Position numbers and translations under genes: made by a program | NCBI RefSeq assembly: GCF_029379315.1 | Contig: NZ_JAQYWQ010000006.1 | Location: forward strand, 68,317 to 132,316 | Reading direction: 5' to 3' | Length of the DNA stretch: 64,000 nt | Source of the DNA: Nostoc sp. S13 | GTDB taxonomy: Bacteria; Cyanobacteriota; Cyanobacteriia; Cyanobacteriales; Nostocaceae | In this document: piece by piece, positions 27,885 through 36,742 of the stretch | Layout of the letters: each line of letters opens with the position of its first letter | How positions within the stretch are numbered: the first letter of the stretch is position 1 | Notes under the pieces: model-generated | What the model was told of the DNA's origin: nothing | The model's database searches: none | Seen by the model: the letters and a program-made list of their open reading frames with translations, nothing else

Positions 27885-28464
27885 CAGCACTCTTCATCCG
27901 CGTACCTCTGACGGCGCGGCACTTTGTAATCCATATTCATGTATATGTAAATACTAATAGGCGACGAATGATTAGAAGTTAACTTTACCTCAATTTCATG
28001 AAGTACCTGTATTTTCATAGTTTCTCAGTCATTTTATTGGATATTTTTCAGTATAAATAACTACATGTTAATAAAATTTTATTTACAAAGTTCAGTTTAA
28101 TCAAATTTAGCTGAATGCATTTAGATATCGGAATCTTTTTTTTACCAGTTTTTGAGTTGAGTATCTTGTTATATATCAATATCATTAAGCAAAAGTTCAG
28201 ATATATATCTTTTTCTTTATAATTTTTTTATGAAGAAGGAAAATTAGCTAATTTAGTGTTTAAATGAAGATTATTTAAAGTGTAAAAATAATAGCTATAA
28301 TGGACAAACTACCGAACAATTTGAAATATACAATTATTTTTATGGGCATGTTTAAAAAATAATAAATAGTTTAAAATCCCCAGTTTTTTGTCAGTAACTT
28401 ATCTCTTAGAACAAGTCTTAAAAGAAGTTTGCTGTCTATTTTTTAGCATCATAATTGGCTAAAT

Positions 28465-28605
28465 ATGATTTACATAACCTCCACAGAGATGAATACAAAC
28501 AATCAAAAAATCGCTGATTTGAAAGCAAACTCTATCGCTAGAGAGAGGATAAAAAAAATGCAAACTTTGATCGTATCTTTACAGGAAGTTAGTGTAAAAG
28601 CATGA
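28465..28605 (+). CDS. Possible 46-residue small protein (doubtful)
   Basis: An ATG-started frame encodes 46 residues; after the second Met it reads NTNNQKIADLKANSIARERI followed by KKMQTLIVSLQEV. It is strongly helical and basic. No ribosome-binding site or family match is visible, and the surrounding DNA is AT-rich, so chance is a real alternative. Confidence 0.25.
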   Translation: MIYITSTEMNTNNQKIADLKANSIARERIKKMQTLIVSLQEVSVKA

Positions 28606-28743
28606 AAGCAAATTAAAAGATTCTGATCGGTAACAGTCAACTAACATCATATATGCAATGGATGCAGATGGGTGTTTGTTCTAGAGCGATCGCTTATTTG
28701 CCTACTTTCTAAGTAATTATTCAGGAGCTATATACACCACTCT

Positions 28744-28832
28744 AACCCGCCTGTAAAGCAGCATTTCAGCATGATAATGATTCTGAAGCTTTATTCTCTG
28801 GTGTTGTACCAGATGTACTCTGCAAGCGGGTT
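28744..28832. ncRNA. Candidate structured RNA (three-way junction-like)
   Basis: Outer pairs AACCCGC (28744-28750) with GCGGGTT (28826-28832) and GCAG (28758-28761) with CTGC (28820-28823) enclose two hairpins: TTCAG/CTGAA (28765-28787) and CTGGT-GTTGT-ACCAG (28798-28812). The arrangement is seen by eye only. No known RNA family is recognised. Confidence 0.35.
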
Positions 28833-29195
28833 TGACGAACTTGCTTAAGATAGAAGGTCAAATGCTTTCAATGGAGAATAATTTTGGGAATCTTGATTGA
28901 GTCAACAGTAGGTGTCTCAAATTGATTTATAAAATTTCATTACCAGGCTTTACTCATGCTGTTAGTAGGGTTATTATTTTCCAAAGCAAGTATGTGCTAT
29001 TGTTGCTGTCACAATAGCAACAAATAAAGTGTAATTTTTTGATTTATTTAGAAAATGATGAATCCTTGGACAAAATAAACATTTTTAATATTAATGGTAT
29101 TACTTGTCTCCTGAGACAAACTCTGATAATGTTATCGGTCTCCTCTTTAGTTAGATTCTTTCAATGATCTAAAATATACAGCAAATAGCATGATA

Positions 29196-29366
29196 ATGAC
29201 AAATAAAAAATGGGCAGTTAAACGCATAACAGTAAATCTCGCAACACAGGAAGCGGAAAAACTAGAAAAATATTGTCAAGAAACAGGTAGACCTGCAACC
29301 GACGTGATTCGTGAACTGATTAGAAGTTTGCCTGTCTCCGACGACAGCAAAGATGTAAACAAGTAA
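29196..29366 (+). CDS. Small ribbon-helix-helix (CopG/Arc-like) protein
   Basis: The 56-residue basic protein starts TNKKWAVKRITVNLATQEAE and continues KLEKYCQETGRPATDVIREL. The strand KRITVNLA, the first helix with EAEKLEKYC, the turn GRPATD and the second helix VIRELIRSL form the ribbon-helix-helix fold of small DNA-binding regulators. In-frame ATG codons at 29190 and 29196 are both possible starts. It stands alone with no toxin gene beside it, so it is more likely a free regulator than an antitoxin. It is 277 bases upstream of crtQ on the same strand. Confidence 0.7.
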   Translation: MTNKKWAVKRITVNLATQEAEKLEKYCQETGRPATDVIRELIRSLPVSDDSKDVNK

Positions 29367-29471
29367 GAAGTTACTTTCATGACTTATCCGGATAACTGCT
29401 TTACCACCAAAAAAATAGCTATGATACTTTTTTGAGTCCGCCGTAATCGACAAGAGTTTGTCTAGCTGATA

Positions 29472-29500
29472 CAGACGCGTTTTTCTCGCGTCTGGTCATT
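29472..29500 (+). terminator. Hairpin after the ribbon-helix-helix gene
   Basis: CAGACGCG and CGCGTCTG pair around a 7-base T-rich loop and are followed by GTCATTTTTC. It may terminate the small gene. It is also related to the dispersed palindrome at 24795. Confidence 0.5.
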
Positions 29501-29642
29501 TTTCGGGACTAAAAGGAGTGATCAAAGAGGTTTTAGTATTGACATTGCCTGGCCTTAATATGCTGGTGGAGTCGATATTAAGTAGCAAATTCCGACACCA
29601 ACCCAGTTACAATCTGTAAAGAAACTGAAAAGGAACAACGGA

Positions 29643-31082
29643 ATGCGCGTTGCAATCGTAGGTGCGGGACTGGCTGGACTAGCAACCGCAGTAGATTTAG
29701 CTGATGCTGGTTGTGAAGTAGAGATTTTTGAATCTCGTCCGTTTGTGGGTGGTAAAGTTGGCAGCTGGGTTGATGGAGATGGCAACCATCTAGAAATGGG
29801 GTTGCATGTATTTTTCGGCTGCTACTATCAACTATTTGACTTAATGAAGAAAGTGGGGGTGTTAGAAAACTTACGCCTCAAAGAACATACCCACACTTTC
29901 ATTAATAAAGGGGGGCGCACTGGTGCTTTAGATTTTCGCTTCCTTACAGGTGCGCCTTTCAATGGCTTAAAGGCATTTTTCACTACTTCTCAACTATCGT
30001 TGCAAGATAAATTGCAAAATGCGATCGCTTTGGGTACTAGTCCGATAGTTCGCGGATTGGTAGACTTTAACGGGGCGATGAAAACCATCCGCAAATTAGA
30101 TAAAGTTAGCTTTGCCGACTGGTTCCGCAGTCACGGTGGGAGTAATGGCAGCATTAAGCGTTTATGGAATCCCATCGCCTACGCATTGGGATTTATTGAT
30201 TGCGAAAATATGTCTGCCCGTTGTATGTTAACGATATTCCAGTTATTTGCAGTGAGAACTGAAGCTTCAGTTTTGCGAATGCTGCAAGGTTCTCCCGATG
30301 AGTATTTGCACAAGCCCATTCTGGAATATCTGGAAGTTAGAGGCACCAAAATTTACACGCGTCGGCAAGTGCGGGAAATTAAGTTTACAGAGTTAGACAA
30401 ACAAACCCACGTCACTGGTATAGTAGTTGCCCAAGGTGATACCGTAGAAACTATCACTGCTGATGCTTACGTTTTTGCCTGTGATGTTCCAGGAATTCAA
30501 CGCATCTTACCCCACGAGTGGCGTAAATGGTCAGAATTTGACAATATTTACAAACTGAATGCAGTGCCAGTGGCTACAGTGCAGTTACGCTTCGATGGTT
30601 GGGTAACGGAATTGGATGATAAAGAGGAACGTAAACAGCTAACTCATGCGGCTGGAATCGATAATTTACTTTACACAGCCGATGCTGACTTTTCTTGTTT
30701 TGCCGATTTGGCCTTGACTAGCCCTGCTGATTATTATCGCCCAGGACAGGGGTCTTTGTTGCAGCTAGTGCTGACACCGGGAGATCCGTTTATTGCCCAA
30801 AGTAATGAAGCGATCGCCCAACATGTTCTTAAGCAAGTTCATGAACTGTTTCCCTCGTCGCGGGAGCTAAATATGACTTGGTATAGTGTGGTAAAACTTG
30901 CTCAGTCTCTCTACCGAGAAGCGCCAGGCATGGATGCGTACCGTCCTAACCAAAAAACACCAGTAGATAATTTCTTCCTTGCAGGGAGTTATACTCAGCA
31001 AGACTACATCGACAGCATGGAAGGAGCAACTATTTCTGGACGGCGGGCGGCTAAAGTGATTTTGGAGAGTTTGAAGAGATAA
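29643..31082 (+). CDS. crtQ: Zeta-carotene desaturase CrtQ
   Basis: CrtQ is an FAD-dependent membrane-associated desaturase that converts 9,9'-di-cis-zeta-carotene via neurosporene to lycopene in the plant-type carotenoid pathway. The FAD-binding motif [18 protein letters not shown] is at residues 5-22, followed by [20 protein letters not shown]. The C-terminal carotene desaturase signature is [19 protein letters not shown] and ends SGRRAA. The 479 residues match the family. An SRPBCC protein follows after a repeat, an arrangement seen in other Nostocales. Confidence 0.96.
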   Translation: MRVAIVGAGLAGLATAVDLADAGCEVEIFESRPFVGGKVGSWVDGDGNHLEMGLHVFFGCYYQLFDLMKKVGVLENLRLKEHTHTFINKGGRTGALDFRFLTGAPFNGLKAFFTTSQLSLQDKLQNAIALGTSPIVRGLVDFNGAMKTIRKLDKVSFADWFRSHGGSNGSIKRLWNPIAYALGFIDCENMSARCMLTIFQLFAVRTEASVLRMLQGSPDEYLHKPILEYLEVRGTKIYTRRQVREIKFTELDKQTHVTGIVVAQGDTVETITADAYVFACDVPGIQRILPHEWRKWSEFDNIYKLNAVPVATVQLRFDGWVTELDDKEERKQLTHAAGIDNLLYTADADFSCFADLALTSPADYYRPGQGSLLQLVLTPGDPFIAQSNEAIAQHVLKQVHELFPSSRELNMTWYSVVKLAQSLYREAPGMDAYRPNQKTPVDNFFLAGSYTQQDYIDSMEGATISGRRAAKVILESLKR

Positions 31083-31143
31083 CGTAGACACGCAGTGGCT
31101 TGCCGCAGGCTACCGCGAAGGGCGCGAAGAACGCGAAGGAAGA
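31083..31143 (+). repeat. Dispersed GC-rich repeat between crtQ and the SRPBCC gene
   Basis: GGCTTGCCGCAGGCTACCGC then GAAGGGCGCGAAGAACGCG is the same unit as at 8821-8876 before sufC. In both places it is followed within a few bases by a purine-rich ribosome-binding site and the next ATG. Confidence 0.85.
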
Positions 31144-31150
31144 AGAGAGA

Positions 31151-31594
31151 ATGTCAGACTGGTTAGAGCATACTGTACAGGTAGAAGTAGAGGCTCCCAT
31201 AGATTTAGTATGGAGCCTCTGGTCTGATTTGGAGCAAATGCCCCGTTGGATGAAGTGGATTGATTCGGTGAAAATTCCGCCAGATAATCCAGATATATCT
31301 CTTTGGAAATTAAAGACGGGTAGTTTAGAATTTACTTGGAAATCTCGAATTCTCAAAGTTATTCCCAACCAAATTATCCAATGGGAATCGATTGATGGTT
31401 TGCCGAATCAGGGAGCGATTCGCTTTTACGATCGTAACGGTAGTAGCATTGTCAAAATGACCATTTCCTACGCCATCCCCGGCATTCTTGGGAAAATTAT
31501 GGATAACTTATTTTTGGGACGAATAGTTGAATCGACGATTCAAGCTGATTTGGAAAGGTTTAAAGAATACGCACTGAATGTTAAAGCTAATTGA
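31151..31594 (+). CDS. SRPBCC (START-like) family protein, polyketide cyclase/coenzyme Q-binding type
   Basis: From ATG 31151 the product has 147 residues and the helix-grip START-like pattern: HTVQVEVEAPIDLVWSLWSD, the PRWMKWIDSV segment, alternating strands around TWKSRILKVIPNQIIQWESI, and a long C-terminal helix ending DLERFKEYAL. These proteins bind hydrophobic ligands. Its place after crtQ suggests a carotenoid or lipid ligand, but that is inference. The in-frame upstream start at 31100 would add residues translated from the repeat. Confidence 0.85.
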   Translation: MSDWLEHTVQVEVEAPIDLVWSLWSDLEQMPRWMKWIDSVKIPPDNPDISLWKLKTGSLEFTWKSRILKVIPNQIIQWESIDGLPNQGAIRFYDRNGSSIVKMTISYAIPGILGKIMDNLFLGRIVESTIQADLERFKEYALNVKAN

Positions 31595-31652
31595 TCTAAA
31601 TAGGAAAAACAGGCAGTAGAAAGCTTTTGCATTTTATGAATCATGAATTAGC

Positions 31653-32882
31653 ATGACAGAGAAATGGCTTTCTATCGTTGGTATTGGGGAAGATGGATTA
31701 CAGGGGTTAAGTGCGATCGCTCGTTCTCTAATCGATCAAGCGACAGTAATTGTGGGAGGCGATCGCCATTTGGCAATGCTTCCTACAGATGACCAACGTG
31801 AGAAACTAGTCTGGACATCCCCCATTAGTGCCTCAGTTGAGGAAATCATCCAGCGTCGCGGTCAGTGGATTTGCGTACTCGCAAGCGGCGATCCGATGTG
31901 TTACGGCATTGGTGTTACCTTGATGCGGCGAATTCCTATCTCTGAAATGACGATTATCCCTGCACCTTCAGCTTTCAGCCTCGCTTGCGCCAGACTTGGA
32001 TGGTCTTTAACTGAGGTGGAAACCTTGAGTTTGAATGGTCGTTCATCCTCCCTACTCCAGTCTTACATCTATCCGGGAGCGCGGCTGTTGATTTTGAGCG
32101 AGGGGAAGGACACACCCGCCATTGTTGCCGAAATTTTGACAAATCGCGGCTATGGTGGCAGTAAAATTACCGTACTGGAGCGCATGGGCGGCACTCATGA
32201 AAGAATTGTGGAAGGTACGGCTGCCTCGTGGAGTCAAACTGAAGTTGCTGCTTTGAATGCGATCGCAGTTGATTGTATTGCTGATGTTGGGGTTGTGCCT
32301 TTACCAAAGTTACCAGGGCTACCAGATAACGCCTACCACCACGATGGACAATTAACTAAGCAAGAAGTTAGGGCAATCACTCTAGCAGCTTTAGCTCCGA
32401 CACCGGGAGAATTATTGTGGGATGTTGGCGCAGGTTGCGGTTCAATTTCTATCGAATGGATGAGGAGTAATGCTCGGTGTCGGGCGATCGTGATCGAACA
32501 AAACTCATCTAGACTACTTTATATTGCCGATAATGCCGCTAGTCTCGGTACTCCAAATCTGCAAATCATTGCAGGTAAAGCGCCCCATGCCCTGAAAGAC
32601 TTGCCAGCACCAAATGCGATCTTTATTGGTGGTGGAGTCACAGCAACAGGACTTTTTGATGTTTGCTGGGAAGCACTGCGGCCGGGTGGGCGTTTGGTAG
32701 CAAATGTTGTGACGGTAGAGGGTGAGCAAACTTTATTTCAATGGCATGAACAAGTCGGTGGTGATTTAATTCGTATTGCTATCCAACGGGCGGAACCGAT
32801 TGGTAAATTTTTGGGCTGGCGAGCAATGGCACCTGTGACGCAATGGATAGTTGTAAAATCTCAGGACTTACGCAAACAATAG
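31653..32882 (+). CDS. cobL: Precorrin-6Y C5,15-methyltransferase (decarboxylating) CobL
   Basis: This bifunctional cobalamin enzyme is a fusion of CbiE and CbiT. The N-terminal half (about 1-205) is an SAM-dependent tetrapyrrole methylase with VGIGEDGLQGLS, VVGGDRHL-type (IVGGDRHLAM) and VLASGDPMCYGIG. The C-terminal half (about 225-405) is a class I methyltransferase with LLWDVGAGCGSISIEWMR and FIGGGV. It methylates C5 and C15 and decarboxylates the ring C acetate side chain in corrin synthesis. The 409-residue length is normal. No other cob genes are adjacent, as is usual for the scattered pathway of cyanobacteria. Confidence 0.95.
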   Translation: MTEKWLSIVGIGEDGLQGLSAIARSLIDQATVIVGGDRHLAMLPTDDQREKLVWTSPISASVEEIIQRRGQWICVLASGDPMCYGIGVTLMRRIPISEMTIIPAPSAFSLACARLGWSLTEVETLSLNGRSSSLLQSYIYPGARLLILSEGKDTPAIVAEILTNRGYGGSKITVLERMGGTHERIVEGTAASWSQTEVAALNAIAVDCIADVGVVPLPKLPGLPDNAYHHDGQLTKQEVRAITLAALAPTPGELLWDVGAGCGSISIEWMRSNARCRAIVIEQNSSRLLYIADNAASLGTPNLQIIAGKAPHALKDLPAPNAIFIGGGVTATGLFDVCWEALRPGGRLVANVVTVEGEQTLFQWHEQVGGDLIRIAIQRAEPIGKFLGWRAMAPVTQWIVVKSQDLRKQ

Positions 32883-32905
32883 CCGAAATCCTGATTTTCT
32901 TTTTA

Positions 32906-32927
32906 GGAGCAATTCATGAATTGCCCC
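32906..32927. repeat. Hairpin repeat after cobL
   Basis: GGAGCAATTCATGAATTGCC closes on itself with one G-T type mismatch near its base (GGAGCAATTC/GAATTGCCCC). Sequences of this type (AGGGGCAATTC...) are common dispersed hairpins in Nostocales and here separate two convergent genes. Confidence 0.7.
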
Positions 32928-33022
32928 TACAAGAGCAAGTGAGTGCCATGTATTGTCTGGTGGAATTTTATAAGTTCCTTAATGGTTAATGCGTAAAAAC
33001 GGATGCCAGCCAGCATCAACAA

Positions 33023-34627
33023 TTAGTTGATACTGTTAAACAAGGATAGTCTGTCGATTTCTGCTCCTAATCGCGATCGCACAGCAGTCAGCACATTTGT
33101 ATCCCGTGTCCAATTTCTCCAATCTTTACCAACAGTTCGGCCAATATTTAATGCCCAATTTCCACGACCAAGTTTTTTGAGAATCTCGATATATTCGTAA
33201 TCCTCAACTCCATCCCGCAACCATTTGAGTCTCATAGATGGGACAACTCCTTCAATCCCTACCTGAACGCCCGGATAAACTAGCATTCCTTCTCCAGGAA
33301 AATACTCACCATTCTCTTGATAGGTTTGAACATCATGCCAGGGATCTTTTGTCCATAGATCAACTTGCCAATACAGGATTCCAGTTAATCCCAGACTCTG
33401 GCTAATGAAACCTGGCTGAATCCTAAAGTTTATTGGCTCAAAATCTATCTCCCACTTAGGAGAGTATTCTTCTTGTACTAATGCGTTATAAGACCAAACT
33501 TTGTCTCCCTTTTTCAGTACTTTGGCTACTCTATGAGTAGCTTGCTCATACATATTAGGGAGGAGTACCCAAATGTCAACAGCAGAACGCCCAGTCCCAG
33601 AACCATCATCATAAAGCTTACTGTTGGGTATCATTGTCACAAGGTTAAGAACCCCCGATTCATGCAGATTTCTAGACCATCGCTTTATCTGTTCAGAAAG
33701 GGCTGGACAATCATCGATTTCATCAGCCGTGTAGTTATATAAAAATAGACTCGACTGATAAGATGCAGCAGTTTTTCGGAATTCCTCCTTTGAAGGGAGT
33801 GGACTCATCTTACACGTATTGATATTGGCTCCGCTCCAATAACCGAGATCAGCAGAAGCAAGCCCTTGCTTAATCAAAGCCTGCTGATCCTCTGGGTTGA
33901 CATCTTTAGGCATGAGTTTATGCTTGAGAAGTTCTGAGTTAGCAATATAGGTTTTGTTGTCCCAGAATTGAAAAGAAGACTTCAGTGAGGGCTTCAAAGG
34001 TAACTCGAAATTCCAAACTTTTAGAACTACCTTGCCTTCAGTTTTACCTTGATCGCTTGTGACAATAAACTTACCCGTATATTCACCAGATTGAACGTCG
34101 CGAGGTACAAATACATCTACCCAAATAGGTTGGTTATATTTGGGCTTTAAACTAAACGGAACTGCTTTTAACTCACGAGTAAGCGGAGGCTGTTGGGTTA
34201 CTGGATCTACAAATGGTATAAGTCCATCAGGATACCATCCAACACCCAGAGGAGGGTTCATATTACCTCTAGGGTTTGGGCTAGAATGACTAACATAAAC
34301 ATAATGTTCTCGATAGAGAGTGATGTTATTTTTACCAATTGTCTGATTGTTGGAGCCGAATAAATCTGATACTGAAACATTTACATTAGTCAATTCACTT
34401 GCAGGAGCCTGGATTACTAATTGGAACGATTCATATTCACCTTTAGCAGCAAAAATTTTGACTGATGATGTGCTTACCCTAGTGTCAGTTTGTCCTATCC
34501 TTTTCAAACTTGGAGCCATATATAAAACTGGACCAATTGCCGAGGAAGCACAAATATTAGGAATTTGCCAAATATTTAAACAAACCAATACAATAAATAT
34601 GACCCTAAACCATCGAATGAATTTCAT
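33023..34627 (-). CDS. DUF4091 family secreted protein
   Basis: From ATG 34627 the product has 534 residues with a signal peptide (FRVIFIVLVCLNIWQIPNIC). A beta-sandwich-like N-terminal region (AAKGEYESFQLVIQAPASEL) and a C-terminal region characteristic of DUF4091 follow (GILYWQVDLWTKDPW, GEGMLVYPG, MRLKWLRDGVEDYEYIEILK). DUF4091 proteins resemble glycoside hydrolases and are probably surface or periplasmic carbohydrate-active proteins; the substrate is unknown. A longer form from 34672 starts within repeat-flanked DNA and is less likely. The gene lies directly downstream of an IS66 relic. Confidence 0.85.
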   Translation of the reverse strand: MKFIRWFRVIFIVLVCLNIWQIPNICASSAIGPVLYMAPSLKRIGQTDTRVSTSSVKIFAAKGEYESFQLVIQAPASELTNVNVSVSDLFGSNNQTIGKNNITLYREHYVYVSHSSPNPRGNMNPPLGVGWYPDGLIPFVDPVTQQPPLTRELKAVPFSLKPKYNQPIWVDVFVPRDVQSGEYTGKFIVTSDQGKTEGKVVLKVWNFELPLKPSLKSSFQFWDNKTYIANSELLKHKLMPKDVNPEDQQALIKQGLASADLGYWSGANINTCKMSPLPSKEEFRKTAASYQSSLFLYNYTADEIDDCPALSEQIKRWSRNLHESGVLNLVTMIPNSKLYDDGSGTGRSAVDIWVLLPNMYEQATHRVAKVLKKGDKVWSYNALVQEEYSPKWEIDFEPINFRIQPGFISQSLGLTGILYWQVDLWTKDPWHDVQTYQENGEYFPGEGMLVYPGVQVGIEGVVPSMRLKWLRDGVEDYEYIEILKKLGRGNWALNIGRTVGKDWRNWTRDTNVLTAVRSRLGAEIDRLSLFNSIN

Positions 34628-34685
34628 CGTAAAAATTCCATAACTACCAGAACTACCCCTGTTTTCTAGCATAAAGATGACTTTT

Positions 34686-35040
34686 GCTCATTGACAAAAA
34701 CAATTTTATTCTTCTGCCCATTCTTACGAATAAAAACTACTTCGATTTTTATTGGTTCGCCACTGAATTCCCTTTGACCACAGCAACTACATACTTGCGG
34801 TCGTAATATCTCAAACCTGTCTACTCTCCCAAAACCCTTTCTTATTTTTCCCGGATGCCCTGGTTGCCGGGAGCATCTCACTTTCGTAAAAGCCTTATAA
34901 AACTTCACCTCAACCCTCTCCTTACCAAGGAGAGGGAGCAAGAATCTTGTTTCTCATCTGGTATATTTGCTTTCACTGAGATGCTCCCCTGGTTGCCCTG
35001 CTGATTTCCGTTTTGGAGCCTCAGCCTCTTCTGGTTTATC
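34686..35040 (-). pseudogene. IS66-family transposase relic interrupted by a MITE-like element
   Basis: Reading leftward, the frame EEAEAPKRKSAGQPG (35036-34989) is interrupted and resumes as QPGHPGKIRKGFGRVDR, then LRPQVCSCCGQREFSGEPIK. This is the N-terminal basic and zinc-finger region of IS66 (TnpC) transposases. The rest of the transposase is missing, and the frame degenerates after IKIE. The intervening 120 bases are an inserted element with a 9-bp target duplication. Confidence 0.8.
34869..34988. mobile_element. 120-bp MITE-like element inside the IS66 relic
   Basis: Terminal inverted repeats GGGAGCATCTCA/TGAGATGCTCCC bound the element. It is flanked by the direct repeat CTGGTTGCC at 34860-34868 and 34989-34997, a 9-bp target-site duplication. 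Removing the element and one repeat restores the IS66 reading frame. It contains an internal hairpin (CCCTCTCC/GGAGAGGG). It has no coding capacity, so it depended on a transposase elsewhere. Confidence 0.9.
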
Positions 35041-35244
35041 TTCTTGTTTCTTTATATTTTTCCTCTTGTTTATATAGATACAGATTTTTAGATTTGCGCC
35101 TAATATGCTGGGAAGCATACTCATTTCAGGTGGATAGCATCATTTATTGTCCCCATAAAAATAGCTATAGCAAATATGAGAATATTGCTGTAGCTAAATT
35201 TATAAAAGTTAAATTAATTAACTCAAATTGGACATTTTTGTAAC

Positions 35245-36057
35245 ATGAATAAAACATCCAAAAGTCTGCAAAAAAAAACTGCTTTAATTACAGGAGCGGC
35301 TAGTGGGATAGGCTATCAATTAACCCAAATTTTTGCCCGTCATAGTTATAATCTGGTGTTAGTAGATAAGAATGAACAAAAACTTACTGAAATCATAGAT
35401 GAATTTCCGCAAAAGTTTGGCATTTTTGTGAAAATTTTTGTGAAGGATTTATCTATCCCAACATCCCCAGAAGAAATTTTCACTGAACTACAACAAGCAT
35501 CCATCAAGATTGATGTGCTGGTTAATAATGCTGGCTTTGGTACTTATGGAGTATTTAACGAAACAGACCTTACCCTTGAACTGAAAATGCTACAGGTAAA
35601 TATGGTCAGCCTGACTCATTTAACTAAGTTATTCCTCAAGGATATGGTCGAGCAAAACTATGGAAAAATATTAAATGTGGCCTCAGCGGCTGCTTTTCAA
35701 CCAGGGCCTCTAATGGCAGTTTATTTTGCTACTCAAGCCTATGTCTTATCATTTTCAGAAGCGATCGCTAATGAATTAGAGGGCACAGGTATCAGCGTGA
35801 CTGTTCTTTGTCCAGGGCCAACAGCATCGGAATTTCAACAAACTGCTGCAATGGGAGATTCAAAGATTGCTAACGTTAAGAGAATGATGGATACGAAAAC
35901 CGTTGCTAGGATTGGTTATCAGGGCTTAATGACAAACAAAATCGTTGTTGTTCCTGGGATGAGAAATAAAATATTGACTGAAAGTGTCAGATTTACACCC
36001 AGAAATTTAGTCACAAAGATCGTGAGAACTATGCACGAACTCAAAAAAAATAGGTAG
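35245..36057 (+). CDS. Short-chain dehydrogenase/reductase-like protein lacking the catalytic lysine
   Basis: The 270-residue Rossmann-fold protein has the cofactor motif ALITGAASGIGYQL (TGxxxGIG), the structural NNAG (LVNNAGFGTYG) and Ser in LNVASAAAFQPG. The active-site motif reads YFATQ (about residues 161-165) instead of YxxxK, with CAA (Gln) at the lysine position. The general SDR (DltE/YdfG-like) family reduces or oxidises small alcohols and ketones; this copy may be impaired or have another role. The ATG at 35245 has no strong ribosome-binding site. It is monocistronic. Confidence 0.85.
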   Translation: MNKTSKSLQKKTALITGAASGIGYQLTQIFARHSYNLVLVDKNEQKLTEIIDEFPQKFGIFVKIFVKDLSIPTSPEEIFTELQQASIKIDVLVNNAGFGTYGVFNETDLTLELKMLQVNMVSLTHLTKLFLKDMVEQNYGKILNVASAAAFQPGPLMAVYFATQAYVLSFSEAIANELEGTGISVTVLCPGPTASEFQQTAAMGDSKIANVKRMMDTKTVARIGYQGLMTNKIVVVPGMRNKILTESVRFTPRNLVTKIVRTMHELKKNR

Positions 36058-36331
36058 CCCGATATCTGAGTTTTCACTCTGATCTAAAAACCTGACTTCT
36101 ATTCTTCTACAAGGGGAGAGGCTTTAAATTTTCCCCCCTTCCCTATTTAAACGATCCTGTGCGTTGGAAATTTTCGCACTTAAAAAATACCTGGCTATTG
36201 GTGCGATCGTTAACAATTCTATGCGGTGGGCAATCTCCAAAATCCGCGCTTGTGCTGCCTGGACATCAGTTATAGTAATGGAGTGATGCTAAGGCATCGA
36301 CGGCAGTATTAAAGATTCTTACTCTTAATTC

Positions 36332-36742
36332 TCAGACGAATGAGTAATTATCCCAATCGCCTACTGGCTGGTAGCCAATTTCCTGGTATATATGATTGGA
36401 TGTTGGGTTTGCCAAGTCGGTAAATAAAAAGCAGTATCGATTTCCCTGGTTCAATAAAGTTTGACTTAACGCTGCCACGCAAGCACAGGCGTAGCCCTTC
36501 CGCCGATACTCTGGCGGTGTGTAAACTATACTAATCCGCGCACCATTAAGCGTGATTCCAACATGACAAGCTATTGAAACCGGTACTTCATCCTCCCAAA
36601 GGTAAGCAGTACCTTGCTGCAAAACTCGTTTAACCCAGCGTTCTGTATCGGACTCAATACTGCCCAAAGCGTCTAGCGAAAAGGCTTCATACCAATTTTT
36701 AAGAAGTTCTTGATCATCCTCCGTAGCTAGTACAAATTGATA
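36332..36742 (-). pseudogene. GNAT acetyltransferase remnant, N-terminus missing
   Basis: The leftward frame is open from just after the AAA gene stop codon. It encodes about 136 residues of a GNAT C-terminal half: QFVLATEDDQELLKNWYEAF, the strand RISIVYTPPEYRRKGYACA with the acetyl-CoA loop Y-R-R-K-G-Y-A, LFTDLANPTSNHIYQEIGYQ and the end PVGDWDNYSF. The usual N-terminal half is absent, and the only starts are internal TTG or GTG codons. It lies in frame with, and immediately after, the stop of the AAA gene, which suggests a deletion junction. Confidence 0.7.

Larger units (their letters stand above)
27885..29189. other. AT-rich stretch of about 1.3 kb, nearly gene-free
   Basis: No frame longer than 60 codons with coding features occurs here, and no dispersed repeat from elsewhere in the window is present, which is unusual for this genome. 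It contains a doubtful 46-codon frame (28465-28605) and a segment with RNA-like pairing (28744-28832), listed separately. Confidence 0.6.

Noticed and set aside
31051..31368. Leftward frame of 105 codons
   Set aside because: It is antisense to the SRPBCC gene and the repeat before it.
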